DNA of 64,000 nucleotides, taken from NCBI GenBank assembly GCA_948470475.1, contig OX419336.1, positions 19,915,249-19,979,248 of the forward strand. The letters are read 5' to 3'. The stretch is from Galaxea fascicularis. Taxonomy: Eukaryota > Cnidaria > Anthozoa > Scleractinia > Euphylliidae. The position numbers were made by a program, and so were the translations under genes. Of the stretch, positions 34,848 through 47,465 are shown in pieces. How positions within the stretch are numbered: position 1 is the stretch's first letter; each line of letters starts with the position of its first letter. The notes under the pieces are model-generated. The model was not told the DNA's origin. It made no database searches and saw nothing but the letters and a program-made list of their open reading frames with translations.

Positions 34848-37800
34848 ACCAAATTTTTGTGCAACAGGCCTTATGCAGGATTACGTCAGATGTTCAGAAT
34901 TCACCACCAAGCCTCGTTTGCGCTAAACGTTTTCTCATCCTCTGGACGTGCATGCTGTTCGCACGTGGGTATTCTTCACTTATTGCGCTGCTTTGGGATC
35001 AAGTCTGAAGTTCGAAAACGAGGTCTGGTGGTGAAATTAGCTGGTGTGATGTAAACACGCATAAGGGCTATTTTTCGTGCCGTCGCTTAATTTGCACTTG
35101 AACTTTTTGCTTTTCTTTAGTCACTAGAAAGAGATTGTCGTGGAAATTTGCAGCCCGGCGTGAGTTGTACTTTTTTTCCGTTTTCTTAGTGGTAATGAGA
35201 TCGGCGAGGATTTTTTTAAATTCTCATAGAATACGAACATAATACCACCCCCTCCCCAACTCGCCAAAACAGAAGAAGAGAAGAAAATACCAGAAATGTG
35301 TTTTGTCAATTGACCAAGTTAATCGAATCTGATCATAAATCAAAGCCAAAAACTTGCCGTCACCACTGTTCATGTTGATCACCAAAGCGGGTCTCTCTCT
35401 ACTTCGTGGAATCGTGAGAAAAAGCGCCCGCAATTTTTCCGAATGGCCAAAAAAAAAATCACTATCGTGCCAAACGAGGACATTTGAATAAACTAGATCT
35501 TAAGGAAAAAGTATATTAAAAAATAATGTTTGCGCTAGTTGAGCAAGTAATTCGCTTGTTTACGGTCAGGATACACTAGGATCTGTTACAGTTAGCCTGC
35601 AAAAAGTTCAAGTTCAAAAGAGGTTTTTTTCAGATAACATCTATTTTAAAAAAAAAGGCCTCGTTATGCCATTAGCTGTCAACAAAAAGTATGTTACTCT
35701 ATACTGTAACGAACGAAAGTCAATTCAGTAGGATAATAACTATGGAGATGTATGGAAATGTATTGATTCCAACAGGAATCGAACTTATCAAAATTCCTGT
35801 TACGGGTTTGTAAAAAAAAGGTTACAATTCCCATTTATTGGGAACCTTTATTGTTAAGGTAATTGTTCGATATTTTCAACTTCTGAGACTGTTTTGAAGA
35901 AATGCTCTCTCCGCTACCTTCGCTTCAAGTCATTCTCCTGATTTGTTGTACAAGTACGGGTATTGCGTAATATGATCTTAAAACTTGTTTGACCTAAAAA
36001 TGGTAAAACCTCGTTTATAAGGTTTGTCCGGGCGTGACGTTTACCTTTTCCAAGACAAAAGAGGCACCTCATGTTACCACACACCCGTTTTAACTGCTTT
36101 GGGATCTGCTTGGGACCCCACGCTACGATACTTACATCCGTTATACTTGAATAATAATTAATTCCACAATGAACACTTTACATGGCGCCTAACAGATGTT
36201 ACAAAGGAAACTTAATGTAATCAACACGTTGTTCATAGCTTATTAGTACAAAGTCACATCATATATGATACATACGCTCCACTACATAACACACTCACGA
36301 ATACTTAAATCTAGTTGAATGCATATGTTACAAGGTACGTAATTAACTAAAGCAGATGGTCTCCTAGTGTTAAACAACGCAAGTTCCTAAGGAACGAAAA
36401 CTTAAAACAATGTGCAAACAAGCGCAAGAAAACGTATTTTAAAAATGGAAAATTTCATGACACTTGGGAATGGGTGCGAGTTTCGAAACTCGGCACTCGA
36501 TAAACAAACTGATGGGCGGAAGGCTAAGAATTTGAGCGTCAAACTTGATATCTGAGACTACTGTGATTCGACTCAGAGAAAACGCTTTTTCAATTGTTAT
36601 TATTTGTATTAAACCGTTACCAGTGTTAACCTTAATGTCAGGTCACTCTTCCCTCCGTTGGTTCTCAAGTAAAACAGTACTTGGTAACTGCCTTTCTTCA
36701 ACTTAGAGAGCAAACTGGTAAAGAAAATTATAGGGGTAAAGCTGGAATAACATACACCCATGAAATAAAAAATGCGCATCACCTGTAAGCATTATTTACT
36801 CTCTGTCTCCAGAAGGTACCAAAAAAATACATTTACGTTGAGAATGGCTCACTGCTGCACAGCTGGCTATCAGAGCTTTGAGTGAAAAGTTATTCAATCA
36901 TAAGAGGCGGTTTGGGAACGCGCAATTCCAACTCAAGTCAGCTTTACTTAATTAATTTGTGCTTTGCTGGTCCCTTAATTGACTTGTGTTTAACCCAGTT
37001 CTATGAATGGTAAGACGTAGAAGCCCTCCACTTAATTGTAGAAACAGGAACCTTAACTGCCATAACATGACCGTGCAAGGCAATTAAAGGCAGTTCAACT
37101 TCCCAAATCACCAATCGTTGTTTGACTTAGCCAATGAAGGAGAGTGGTATCTTCGGTCCTTAGCGATTAGCTTAAATACAGATGCAAATTTTCAATTAAA
37201 AAGGCCATCGCATCTCCATTATCAGGCAAAATAAAAAGGGAAAAATCCATTATACATCTTTCCTCACGCAAATGCTTGCGAGTGCGACAAGTGTCGTTTC
37301 TGAAGAGGAGTGGTCGGAAAAATTGTGCCGGAAAGATCAAGACTTGATGATAAAATGGAAGATATTCATGGTAATAAATGACCTACAAAATCGAAAGCCA
37401 AATAGTTAAACCTTAGGAATCGCGAAAGAGACATTGTCTGCAGTCAGCACCGGGTAAGGCTTTTCAAATTCACTCTCATGTAATGCTGAATTTATACAGT
37501 GTTGTTATCATATGTTTTAATGGGTCTGGCGTGAAAAAAAAAACCTTCACTCACATTTACAAAACGCAATCAAACATTTCTTCTTCTGCTCGGTTATATT
37601 GTTGAGGTGCAAATGCAGCTGAATTTGCATGTTTCTTTCACAGCCATATCGCCACTTAAGGTAAACGTATTTCGCGAATTAGCTATTTTTACAATGAAAC
37701 AATGATATTTTGTGGTTGAATAAACATCTAAAACATTTTAGAATAACTTCTTATCGAATATTAGCTGAATTTATCCATGGAAAAGGCACAAAATGTAGCA

Positions 37801-38105
37801 TAAAAAGATTTAGTGTCTTCAATTAGAATTGCAGTTGTAGCATGTGGTATAAAATTTCATGATTTCACGAATTTAAGGTCATTTTGGAGAATCTGGAAAC
37901 TAAGGCAGACTGGTTTTTTTTTTTTTTTTTGACTTTGTGGATATCTGAGCCATCAACGAAAATTGCGTGTTCAATGAAAGAAACAACTGCGATTCCACCC
38001 TCAAGGAGTATAATAACCTGCTAACTTAATTCCTCGTATTTCATAGTTTATAACTTGGAAATCATTTTTCAAGCAGGAAGGAGCAATATTTAAGGGTCCA
38101 ATTTG
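33920..38105. other. Long intergenic stretch, nothing recognised
   Basis: Only short conflicting open frames (the longest, 108 codons at 34728-35054, lacks family or splice support), several poly-A/T runs (e.g. 37915-37931) and no clear element ends. Confidence 0.35.
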
Positions 38106-38110
38106 GAGGT

Positions 38111-38457
38111 CAATGTGTTCAGGTAAGCTGAAAGCCACTCATTGGGCACTATGGTCACGTGCATTACCCCTTAAATCTACCAAAGCAAGTTTGAGCCTGT
38201 GGGATGTGGCTTCTTGTCACTCGAAGCCACATCCCACAACCCTCTCATTTTCATCGCTTGTTTTATTCACTGCATTTTGGTTCTTGAAGTGAGGGTGTTA
38301 GCTATGCCGTGCTGACGAGGCTTAATAAGGCCGAAACAGCTGTCCATGGCTGCTAATGCTCAGGCTCAAACTTTCTTTGGTAGATTTAAGGGGTAATATC
38401 CGCTACTACGAGGCTATAGTGCCCAATGAGTAGCTTTCAGCTTACCCGAATACATTA
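38111..38457. mobile_element. TIR MITE, about 350 bp
   Basis: AATGTGTTCAGGTAAGCTGAAAGC-CACTCATTGGGCACTAT and ATAGTGCCCAATGAG-TAGCTTTCAGCTTACCCGAATACATT are inverted ends; the inner ACCCCTTAAATCTACCAAAG and CTTTGGTAGATTTAAGGGGT also pair. A further small hairpin (GATGTGGCTTC / GAAGCCACATC) lies within. Confidence 0.75.
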
Positions 38458-39167
38458 ACTTGTGTGGTATTCTGTGTACTCGAAGCAACATCCCACAAGC
38501 TTTACATTTTCAATTTGGAGGCCGCCTGTTAAGATCTGTACGAAAAACCAAACACCATGCTCTGCACAGAACAACTGATCTTTAACCTGCGTTTGAATGT
38601 TCACACTTAAGAGTTTCATCCACCAATTTCAGAGTATGATGACAACCTCTCTGAATTCATGCATCCAAACTCGTACTGGAGGAAAGCAGTTTTTATAATA
38701 CTTTAACAGATTTTATGCAAGTTTTTTTTTTTATTTATTCTTAAAGCACGTGGAAACGCATCCAATTGTGCCAAACATCTTCTGAGCGTTTTAACACAGA
38801 GTTGGTTGTTAGCAGCTATTGGCAATTGAGCAATTACGTTTAACAACTGCCAACAAGTTGCAGCACGGTGTTAAAACGGACAAAACATGTTAGACCCAAC
38901 CAAGTTGGCCTTTAGAACCATGGAGAAACATACATTTAACCTAAAGATAAAAACATACGTCCAATGACCTGATTTGCATGAAATACATATTTCAGTTGGA
39001 GTGGTTTCGTTTCCTTAGCAGCTGCGGGAACATGCTAGGCGACAACCAGTTTGCAGGCTAATGAATAGCACGAAAGTTGTTCTTTGACGGCGACTAACAT
39101 ATATTCCAAGTTTCAAGTTATGATTTCCATTCACCAATTAATAAGTTTCTCGTGTTGCTGAATAATC

Positions 39168-39431
39168 TTAATAAAACTGTTCTTTTTCATGAACAAATTC
39201 CAGTTCAATTTCGTACAATATTTTGTCGATGTTTTTATTCAGTTCTTGGATCTCCTTCATTTTCAACGTTTCGTCTGGCATAATAAGCACCTTCCTCCAA
39301 TTGCGTAAAAGATGGTCTTTATGGTCATAAACGATCACTCCCTTTGTCTTGTACCAGCAATGGACCAGCCGTCGGCTTTCAAAATGACCCTTTTCAGTAA
39401 AATCTCTATGATTTCTGCCCTCAGTTTTCAT
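39168..39431 (-). CDS. Candidate terminal exon of an unidentified gene
   Basis: GGTTTTCTGCAG precedes an 88-codon minus-strand frame that reads MKTEGRNHRDFTEKGHFESR, then LVHCWYKTKGVIVYDHKDHL, LRNWRKVLIMPDETLKMKEI and a charged helix ending EKEQFY and stop. The composition is like real protein and the strong acceptor at the ORF start suggests a terminal exon, but no upstream exon was found. Family unknown; it could be a remnant. Confidence 0.4.
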   Translation of the reverse strand: MKTEGRNHRDFTEKGHFESRRLVHCWYKTKGVIVYDHKDHLLRNWRKVLIMPDETLKMKEIQELNKNIDKILYEIELEFVHEKEQFY

Positions 39432-39738
39432 CTGCAGAAAACCCCTATGCTAAAGCTTATTACCTAACAAATAAAAACTATTTTTAGCACAAAGGTATTC
39501 TTAAAACAAGTTTCATGATTGTCTTATTCATTGTGAGATATGAGCGTATAGTGCCGTTTTCAGCAACCATACAATAAGAGATGGAACAGAGAATTAACTC
39601 TGGAGTGTAGATTAAAGTGCTAATAGGATACAATAAGAGATCAGAGTTGCTTATATTCGAAGAATGTCTATGCAAGCCAAAAGAAATACCACACTAAACT
39701 GTTTTCAGAATTTATGGTGACATTTAACAGTAATTTAA

Positions 39739-41164
39739 CCCGTTGACTCCTGGCGCACGTTTCTCAAAACTCCCGAAACTTCTCGGGCGTCATAATTTCT
39801 TTCGTATCTTAAGAGGGGGGAGGAACAGGGGAGTAAATCTCCCTTCTCCCTACTTTCTGAGCCAATTTCTCCCTCCTCCCTACTCATCCAGGTCCATCCA
39901 GTTCAATTCTCCCTACTCCCAACTTTTCTTTTTCTCCCTCATCCCTACTTTTTCCCCCTATTTTTCCCTCCTCCCAACTTTTTTTGGGCCATTTCTCCCT
40001 CCTCCCTATTCTGTAACTCCCCCTCTCTTAAGGAGGCTGGAAAGGGTTTTTCGTTGATGTAGTGTTTGCGAAACAATAAAAGGTTACTTGATGGTATAGG
40101 CAAACTATATATGTCTCCTTGGAACTGTATTGTTGGGTTATATTTTAAGGGTGCTTGAGACGTCATATCAGTTACCATGGCAACGCCCCGGGTCCACAAA
40201 AAGGTCCTCAAAATACCAGTTTTTGTAAATTATCTGAAAAACTAATTCGGTGATCTACCGTTTTTATTTCTTTGTTGGATAGCTCCGTATATGCTTTAAC
40301 CTTTCAGGCAGTATGAAAAAATTTACCCTGTAGAATTTAATATATTTTCAAAAAACGCGTTTTATGCCTTACAGAAAATTCTACTAGATAATTTTCCCCC
40401 AAAATTTTATATTTGAAGTGCCATCGCGAATGATACGTGCATGCAAAAAATCAAGATAGGTCACCGAGCAAAATTTCGAGCTGAAAACAAATGTTTTCCG
40501 CGGATTTTGTTTCCGGTTCGAGTGATTTCACGCAGTATTTAACTTCCAGTGTGCTTGATTTTGATTCATTCAGCTGACGCGTACACATTAGTGTGTAGAT
40601 TGCGCGCAAAATTTTGCAACAGGTTTTCCCTTTCGTATCTTGTAATCATAGAAAACGACCAGCTTTTTAAAATAAGTGGATCACAGTTTTGAAATGGCTT
40701 TTTGGGCGCGAAAAGTTTACGGGACTTTCGAGAAACGGGCCCCTGCTGCACATGTACATAGGCGCTCATGTGAAACCAATCACTTTGTACCACTTCTGAC
40801 ATCATCGTTTTTAACAGTCCAAGGCTTCTCGCAAAAGTATTTCCCCCTCAAATGAAGCCAAGTGAATGCCCAACAAAAGAAAGAAATGGATAATGAAGAG
40901 TAAAAGAAGCGGAAGAAGAGAAAGCGAAAGGTAAAAATCGAGGGAGCAGAGAAACTTTACAATCCAAAGCTCAAAACGTTGCCTTCTGCGCATGCCCGAG
41001 CTTCTAAAACTGGAATTTGACACCAGAAACTAAAGCTGGGCTTTCTATCGACTTGCAAACGACATTTTGGAATGAGTGAGTCCTTTTTGGCTACACAATG
41101 ACCAGAAAATGGCTCGACTACCTTCAAACAGCATTAATCTGCACAATTTCCAGTTGTCAAAGGG
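39739..41164. mobile_element. piggyBac-type element, 1.4 kb, non-autonomous
   Basis: TTAA|CCCGTTGACTCCTGGCGC at the left and CCAGTTGTCAAAGGG|TTAA at the right. No transposase frame. From 39836 to 40030 it holds a pyrimidine-rich simple repeat (TCTCCCTACTCCC variants). Its right part (GCCTTCTGCGCATGCCC, CTTCCGCTTCTTTTACTC on the minus strand) matches the 30055-30652 element. Confidence 0.75.
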
Positions 41165-41169
41165 TTAAA

Positions 41170-41900
41170 CTGATATCCTCATGAATGCGAAATACCATAA
41201 ACACCATCTATGTACAACTGATAGTTTGAAACATACCATCCACGAAAATTGACTGACATTAATCAAAGCGAATTTAATCGTTTAAAATTGAAGAGAAAGT
41301 TTTAAATTTCGATACTTGGGCCCAAGTCAAACGCTGTACTTCACATGAGCCGAGCTAAACTCAGTCATGAAGTTCATGTGAAGTTGGATCGGCTGAGGAA
41401 AGACAGGAAGACGTAATCGCCCTAGCGTCAGCACAGACCTCCTCAATCTGTCAAAGCTTACTTAAGTCCCTTATGTCTTAACCGCCATTAAAATACGGTA
41501 AATCCAATACAATTACTCGGCCTCTTGTTGCCTTGCTTTTCCATGGCTTATGTTAGTCAAGACTGGCATCGCCTTCAGCATAGTGTTTCCAGACCCTACA
41601 CTAAACAGTCATTCAAGTCGTCAAACAGAAGTGTCGTGTCCAAGGGATACATTCAAGCGATCGTAGAAGCTAATCTCGGGTTCAGATTCTTTGTCTCCTG
41701 GTATTTCGTTGTGACATTGTCCGATTCACTATCATAGTATATTTACACGGAATGAAAATTGGATGACCCGCAAGCCCTCTATCAAAAACACAAGTCCCCC
41801 AGTGTTTATTGCTGATTAATTAACTTTTGTGAACATGCTCCTTATTGCGTATTGGGCGCAGGAAGAACGCTCGGTGACAAAGATTTCCAGTGTGTTCTAC
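41170..41900. other. Intergenic, nothing recognised
   Basis: No supported gene; a 70-codon plus frame at 41525 has no family support. Confidence 0.35.
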
Positions 41901-41906
41901 TCGGCG

Positions 41907-42099
41907 GTAGCACATTTGCATGATGACGCCATTTGACTACACTGAACTACCAGAATCCTTCAGGTTTTGCTTTTCTCGTGCTAATCAGAGCTATTGTTAT
42001 TTTTACCCCGTTGGGAGTACAAAATTTGAATTAGAAAGGAAAAACAAACTGAATTTTTGTAGTTGAAGTCAAATGGCGTCATCGTGCAAATGTCCTATA
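41907..42099. mobile_element. Small TIR MITE
   Basis: GCACATTTGCATGATGACGCCATTTGACT at the left pairs with AGTCAAATGGCGTCATCGTGCAAATGTC at the right (about 30 bp arms), around a 130-bp centre without coding potential. Confidence 0.7.
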
Positions 42100-42289
42100 G
42101 ATGGTTTGCAGCCAATCTCTGAAGACACAGATAACAAAGGTGAAATGGACAAACGTTGGTGGACGAACAAAACGAGCTGATGAGAGATCTATAGTTTACC
42201 GTCCACCAGCATGGCGGCGATGACGTAACGTGAAAACCACTTATATAAGCCAAAGTAAGAGACTATTGCCTTCAACAATCGAGATTTGT

Positions 42290-44680
42290 TTTCAAGCGTG
42301 GCAAGCGGGAAAGTAGGAAAGCTGAGCTTGGTAGATACCTGCGTGCAATTGATTGGTCAATGTTATTCTCCTCTTCAAGTTGTTGTCAGGATATGCTTGA
42401 CATATTCAATAGAGTACTTCACACAGGGCTCGACCTTCTAATGCCCACCAGGAGAGTTCGCGTCAACACATCTGTTGCCCCGTAGATGAACGATCACCTT
42501 AAATCACTCATTCTCAAACGACAAAAAGCCTTTCACGATGGCGGCACGGAATCAATGCTGTATAAGTTTTATAGGAATGCTGTTAATCGTGAAAGGAAAT
42601 CGTGCAAGGCATCATTTTACAAGTCTAACGTTGAGCACATGAAGGAGGAGAATCCTAAGGTTTGGTGGAAGGAGGTCAAACGTTTGTGCGGCTTCAACTC
42701 AAAACCGGGGAACGTTTCTAGTTACATCCATATTGACGGAATTGAAAATCTTAGTGATCAGGATCTTGCAAACGCAATCAACGAGGCATTTCTTGAACCT
42801 CTTTCCCCAACCGCTGACCAAACTTCGCATCGACGAGGACTCGCCTGAGCTTCCGGAGGTTCCGGAAACCCGTATTTTTAAGTTATTGGCTGCGTTAAAC
42901 CCTTCTAAGGCCTGTGGTCCAGACAAGATACCAAACTGGATGCTCAAGGAGTATGCTGAACTTCTGTCCTTCCCAATCAGCAGAATTATCAATCTCTCTT
43001 TGAAAGAGCAATCTCTCCCGAAGATCTGGAAGTTCGCGGACGTATCCCCTCTACCAAAGGTGAAGCCGGTTGAAGACTTGAAGAAACAGCTCAGACCTAT
43101 CTCCCTTACTCCATGTCTATCGAAGGTCGCAGAAGAGTGCGTGGTTCGCGACTACGTAAAACCTGCAGTTCTTGATGTGCTCGACCCAAGCCAATATGGA
43201 GCTGTTCCCAATTCCTCAACCACTCAGGCGCTGATACATATGCTTCACAACTAGCCTGAGTATCAGGCGTTTCTACGGTGGGGAAGGCAAAAAGAGCGAG
43301 AAAGCGAAGGAAGAAACGCCTGACATAAACAGCTTCTCAGAAGCCTTCCACCCCCACACAGCGCGTGTTATAATTAGCCAATCAAAATCACTTCCGGTAA
43401 CTGTCATGTATCATGAGAGTAAACTTCAATATGGCGTCTGTAACCCCTGCGCTGGAAGCCTTACTTCCGGTTGACTAACGTGACGTTTCTTATTGTCTTT
43501 TGACCAATTAGCGTAACATCCAGAATCTGGATGTTGGACACAAGCGAATCAATGGCTTTGTGTCAGGCCCTTCTCCTCTTCCTTCCCTTCGTCCCCGCTT
43601 CCCCGATAGGGCCTGATACTGGTCCAAAGAAAGCGATGGCAACGGCGCTACAGTTAGAACTATTCTTTTTGATTATCAAAAATCATTTGACTTTATTGAC
43701 CATAGAATACTTGTAGAGGAATTGTGCAGACTAAATCTGCCCACAAGAATTATCAATTGGATCATAGATTTTCTTTCTAATCGTTCCCAAAGGATCAATC
43801 TATCTGAGGGCTGTTACTCCGAGTGGGGTTCAGTGCCCTCCGGGGTTCCTTAGGGAACAAAACGAGGCCCATGGCTATTCCTTGTACTCATAAATGATTT
43901 AGATGTTAATAATTTAGCTAATGTATGGAAATATGTTGACGATACGACCGCATCAGAAGTCGTTGCCAAGGGCAACCGAAGTCGTGCCCAGGAGATCGCG
44001 GACAAGGTTGCGGAGTGGTCTACGCAGAACAGAGTCAAACTCAATAGCGACAAGTGTAAGGAGCTCAGGATATCTTTTTCAAAAGATGAGCCCCAGTTGG
44101 CATCTGTTGTAGTGGATGGTAAAGAACTAGAGAGGGTGACAAGTGCCAAACTACCAGGTTTGACCATATCGAGCAATCTTGCATGGAACAAACATATTAG
44201 TGACGTCATCAAGAAAGCGTCAAAGCGTTTGTATTTCTTAGTGCAGTTAAAAAGATCAAGAGTTCCTCAGCAAGATATGTCCACCTTTTACACTGCTTGT
44301 ATACGCTCTGTTCTAACGTACGCAGCACCTGTCAGCCCTGCCAAAGTACCTAAAAGATGAGTTGGTGCGACTTGAAAAGCGGGCCATGTCTATAATATGT
44401 TCAGGACTGCCCTACCAGGAGGGCATCGAACGAGTGAACATTGTCCCCATTTTAGATTTCATCTTTGGGCTTTGCACTAATACCTTCGACACCATTACTA
44501 AGGACCCAGAACACCGTCTGAACTGCCTGAGTTTAATACCATTTAGTGGACCGTCACGTCATACTCTAAGGTCCAACAGGCGTTTTACCGTACGTAAATG
44601 CAAGACAGATCGTTTTAGAAATAGTTTTATTATTAGATCCTGTATTGATAATATATATATATATATATACAACTGTTAGT
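42290..44680 (+). mobile_element. Broken jockey/CR1-type LINE
   Basis: The plus strand carries linker sequence (ESRKAELGRYLRAIDW), then RT parts: NPSKACGPDKIPNWMLKEY, LRPISLTPCLSKVAEECV, FDYQKSFDFIDHRILVEEL (motif A) and KYVDDTT (YxDD catalytic motif), and the 3' tail RVNIVPILDFIFGLC...KTDRFRNSFIIRSC. It is dead: an in-frame TAG at 42482, a frameshift near 42800, a MITE at 43253-43617, a stop at 43851 and another frame break near 44360. An (AT)n run follows the C-terminus at 44650. Confidence 0.88.
43253..43617. mobile_element. MITE inserted in the LINE reverse transcriptase
   Basis: Removing 43253-43617 together with one copy of the flanking ACT (43250-43252 / 43618-43620) restores the reading MLHN-W-S-KESDGNGATVRT. 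The ends (GAGTATCAGGCGTTTCT... and ...GGGCCTGATACT) are inverted and further pairs such as GCGAAGGAAGAAACGCCTGA / AGGCCCTTCTCCTCTTCCTT lie inside. Confidence 0.75.
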
Positions 44681-44838
44681 AAGTCTCTCAAGCCAACAAA
44701 GGTGTCACTGCGTCAGGAGGATCAGTAGGATTCTCAGTCCAAACCTCACAGCATGAATGAATGTAAAACGTTAAAAAGGAAGCGAGGATGGACAACTTCT
44801 GACGTTAAAAAAAAGATGATAAAAACTATTATTATATG

Positions 44839-45529
44839 GTAATCTCGTGCCCAGATCTCTTTTGGGCGAAGCCGAAGGCGAGATCTGGTCAAATCCGATT
44901 TGTCCACGTGATCGCTTGTCAGAAATGTGACAGGCGATGTAAGAGCGCATGCCTGAAATAATTTTCCAAATGACGGCTTTGTAAGCCATGTCGAACGACG
45001 AATTTAATAAAGCCGTGAAGGTTTCGCTCGGAACGTCTGATATAAATTTACCCTGGATGCCAGAGGTCTTCTCGCTCACCAGCGCAATCCGTCTTTTCCT
45101 TTGGAAAGATTTACTTTTGTTGTGGCATATTTGGCTTGAAGCCCAACAACCTTGTCCCACAAATTGAGAAGTGTTCTGCGGCAGTTTCGGTAAAGAAGCT
45201 GAGGAAAACAATCGTCACTTTTGGGAAATCACTTATAAAACGTTGCAACAGTTAAACTCTTTCCAGAATCCGAAAAAAATTGAGAATCTCTTATTGGGAT
45301 CTGTAGTGTTTTCACAAAGACAACACAAGGTTCCGATATTGTTGAGTATTTAAGTTCACGCGTCGCTTTAAGTCCTGTATCCGCTCTGCCAAGTTTGTAA
45401 ACTTGCCGCGCAAATGTTCAAAGAAGGGACTGGAACGAGACAGTTTAACAGCCAATCAAAAAAATTGTATTTTCTTACTTGACCAGATCTCGCCTTGCTT
45501 CGTCTCTAAGAGATCTGGGTACGAGATTA
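44839..45529. mobile_element. MULE-like TIR element with 9-bp target duplication
   Basis: ATTATATGG occurs directly before (44830-44838) and after (45530-45538). The ends TAATCTCGTGCCCAGATCTC and GAGATCTGGGTACGAGATTA are inverted with one mismatch. A 9-bp duplication suits Mutator-like elements. The 691-bp centre has a 146-codon minus frame without recognisable domain. Confidence 0.75.
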
Positions 45530-45538
45530 ATTATATGG

Positions 45539-46352
45539 CCATGTCTCAAAAGGACTGGAAACAAACAAATTCAAGAATTTGATTGGCTAAAATCGATCTT
45601 GACCGCGGTCTAGATTTTCCCATCTAGACCGATCTTGTCGTAACTGTTGTCCTCAAAAAGTTACAAACAAAGAACATTAAAAAATTGGCTTTTTCCTGTT
45701 AATAATGCTACATGGAAGAATCAGTGGACCTTCACGAGGAAGCAGGTAAAGAAAACGAGCAAACAGTGGCAAATTTGAGTCCTGCCGAGGAAGCTACGAG
45801 CAAAGATGAAGTCGAAATTGCCAAACGAAAGAACCTGGTCGGTTCGGCAAGGAAAAGGAAACTGTTCAAATGCCACAAACGTTTTCTGTGGTGATCGGTC
45901 GAAGATCGCAAGGCTGAATGACAACTGATCGCTGAACGATCGAGGCACAAACAAGCATTACATACATTGCAGTTGCACTTTTGGTCACTTTCCATAAATT
46001 GTTCTTTCAACCACAAGCTTTTTCATTGAGCCTTTATGAAAAATTTTGTCTTCATTCATTGACGAAGTTTGTACAAAGTTATTTTTGTCCCGTTTGGACT
46101 GGAAACCAGTGACAGAAGAAAGCCAGCTAAATGCTTGAGCCCGCGCAGGGACGCAAATAAAATTATTTAAGTTTTTGTTCCTTTGCTTTCTTGTTTGGCC
46201 ATATAATAAACATCTTATTAACCGAGCTAGGTCGGTCTGTATGGGAGAATCTTGACCTCGGTCGCTGGTACAGACCTCACTGTGTTCGGTCTGTACTGGC
46301 GACCTCGGTCAAGATTCTCCCATACAGACCTCCCGCTCGGTTAATAAGAGCT
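45539..46352. mobile_element. Second insertion in the left Penelope arm, with terminal hairpin
   Basis: This DNA separates the two pieces of the left Penelope arm together with 44839-45529. It ends in a long hairpin (CGAGCTAGGTCGGTCTGTATGGGAGAATCTTGACCTCGGTC at 46220 mirrored up to 46340) and has another at 45590-45640. A 60-codon plus frame at 45712 (MEESVDLHEEAGKENEQTVA...RKRKLFKCHKRFLW) looks protein-like but has no family match known to me. Since ATTATATGG marks a later insertion, this host element was there first. Confidence 0.5.
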
Positions 46353-46933
46353 AATAATAAAACGTTTCGGTCAAAGACCTTCTTCAGTTATTACAACTTT
46401 AGAATAAAACCGGACCTTAAACAGGATAAAAGTGCTAAAGATTACGTAATTACATGTGACAACTAACTGACTAACGAATAAGGTACGAGATTACAAAAAA
46501 GAACAACAAGTAGTGGTAATTAATAGACGACAAAAAAAGCAGAATCAGCGGGGCGAAAAAATACTGAATAAACGCCATTATGAACAACTAACAAAAGAGG
46601 GGTAAAAATTAATTAATAAAAATCTGGCTACGACTAACACAGCAACTGGAGAAGCAATGCAAGTATTAGAAGCGAATGTCTAAGGATTAGAAAGGTAACC
46701 CACCCCGACGTAGAAATCAAGCGTAACAGCGTAACAAAATCCCAAAACGAGGCCTTTGGAGCCCGAAAGGGCCGACAAACAACAAAATCCCTGGGGGGGC
46801 CCTTAAACAATATTGTAATAAGTTCCCCAAACAGGGCCTTTGAGTGCAATCGACACCCAAAAGGCTGACAAAATCCAAGAAAAGGGCCTTTGAACGATTG
46901 ATCACGCAAGAACGTAAGCTGAAAGGGGGGAAA

Positions 46934-47400
46934 TTAATTATAACAGATTCTATTTTTAGAATGAAATTCCTCCCTTTTATTTAAGCCGTGAGGTGCCAGA
47001 GAGAACAGCTGGGCACTCCAATAAGCCTCTTTTGTGATTAAAAGCCTATCGACCTCTTCAAGGTTGTTTAAAGCCCGCACCTGATCGATGCACAGAAAAG
47101 AAAAATCACCTAGAGTGTGTGGGATTTTGTTGAAATGCACCGCTACCTCACAAGTTGTTTTGTTTGTGAGCATAGCGGACTTATGGTTACGAAACCTAAT
47201 TCTGAAATCAGTGGTGGTAGATCCCACATATTGCAAGCGACATTTCTTGCAAGAAGCCAAATAGATAACGTTTTTAGAATCACAGGAAAGTCTGGAATGG
47301 ATAATGTATTCTTTGCCCGTCTGAAAACTAGGAAATGATTTAGATTCCACAAAGAAATTACGGCAGAGGTCGCATCTATTCCTATCACATTTAAAACAAC
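46934..47400 (-). pseudogene. GIY-YIG endonuclease domain of Penelope-like element
   Basis: The minus strand reads GCFKCDRNRCDLCRNF (a C-x2-C-x4-C-x2-C knuckle), then NVIYLASCKKCRLQYVGSTT, matching the Y-x-ASC-x-x-C-x-x-x-YVGST core of the Penelope nuclease, then FRIRFRNHKSAM and a helical C-terminus. It is joined to the RT thumb upstream by a single-base frameshift in an A-run at about 47472. Confidence 0.85.
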
Positions 47401-47465
47401 CATTTATGTGGTGAGTTGACTGTCCCTCTTCGGCGGTTTTGAAACGGGATGGTGCCAGCAGCTCT

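Noticed and set aside
34728..35054. 108-codon plus frame as a gene
   Set aside because: No splice sites, no domain-like segment and uneven composition; kept as intergenic.
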